Assembly: GCA_009886205.1 (NCBI GenBank)
Contig: QXZU01000141.1
Coordinates: 1-58,205 of the forward strand
Reading direction: 5' to 3'
Source: K189A clade bacterium
Lineage (GTDB): Bacteria > Pseudomonadota > Gammaproteobacteria > Pseudomonadales > Azotimanducaceae
Length of the DNA stretch: 58,205 nucleotides
The translations under genes were made by a program, and so were the position numbers. Under the pieces are notes generated by a model. The model did not search any database. It saw only the letters and a list, made by a program, of their open reading frames with translations, and was not told the DNA's origin. Positions 58,085-58,205 of the stretch are shown here, piece by piece (position 1 is the first letter of the stretch; every line of letters starts with the position of its first letter).

Positions 58085-58205
58085 AGATTATGCATAAATC
58101 AATTTAATGTAGGCGTTGTTTGTCGGCTAATTCCGCATTCGTCCGTATTTGCGGTTTTCTTGATCAATTGGCTGGGAACTAGTCTAGCTCATTGAACCAG
58201 CTTTC
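58085..58205. other. Intergenic edge upstream of yggS
   Basis: These 121 bases hold no gene. They must contain the yggS promoter and perhaps one for a divergent gene; in Pseudomonas pilT lies next and diverges. I saw no clear -35/-10 pair. Confidence 0.4.

Overview
The window looks like a chromosomal segment of a free-living, flagellated gammaproteobacterium, probably marine. Gene order is Pseudomonas-like. It carries a fleQ-fleR-fliEFGHIJ...flhB flagellar cluster, and the blocks yicC-gmk-rpoZ-spoT-ridA-recG, rph-pyrE-slmA-argB-algC-coaBC-radC-rpmBG-mutM, rsmD/ftsY-ftsE-ftsX-rpoH and yggS-proC-yggT-metX-metW-(DUF4426)-rdgB-hemW. Base composition is close to balanced by eye. No rRNA, tRNA, CRISPR array, insertion sequence or prophage was recognised. 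The exact taxon cannot be read from the window.

Region 1 (1-21.9 kb) is the flagellar export and basal-body locus. Two sigma-54 activators come first: a FleQ homologue without its N-terminal domain, and a FleR homologue with a decayed receiver domain and no fleS kinase gene between them. Then come fliE, F, G, H, I, J, K, L, M, N, O, then P, Q, R and flhB. Three near-consensus sigma-54 promoters lie before fleR, fliK and fliP and divide the locus into three transcription blocks. Between fliO and fliP, normally adjacent, sit an unrecognised helical-protein gene (+) and an oppositely oriented lytic-transglycosylase gene that overlaps a small ORF by GTGA. After flhB, where flhA, flhF and fleN often follow, there are instead three membrane-protein genes: a DamX-like protein with a degenerate ATPase-like domain and SPOR, a single-span coiled-coil protein, and an N-terminally anchored protein.

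Region 2 (22-31 kb) is metabolic and accessory: uvrD, a TRAP transporter whose binding-protein gene points towards the permease genes with an enoyl-CoA hydratase-family gene between, ubiA, a rubredoxin too short for the ORF track, and a dicarboxylate/amino-acid symporter.

Region 3 (31-47 kb) is conserved housekeeping: recombination (recG), stringent response (spoT), nucleotide metabolism (gmk, rph, pyrE), division control (slmA), arginine, CoA and sugar-phosphate genes, ribosomal proteins L28 and L33, and mutM, coaD and rsmD. The dut gene usual between coaBC and algC is absent from that position.

Region 4 (47-58 kb) holds ftsY-ftsE-ftsX and rpoH, then DUF423, trmB and a tightly overlapping minus-strand operon from yggS to hemW. 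A perfect CIRCE operator (TTAGCACTC-N9-GAGTGCTAA) lies immediately upstream of rpoH. This suggests that the heat-shock sigma factor is repressed by HrcA, and it is the strongest regulatory surprise in the window.
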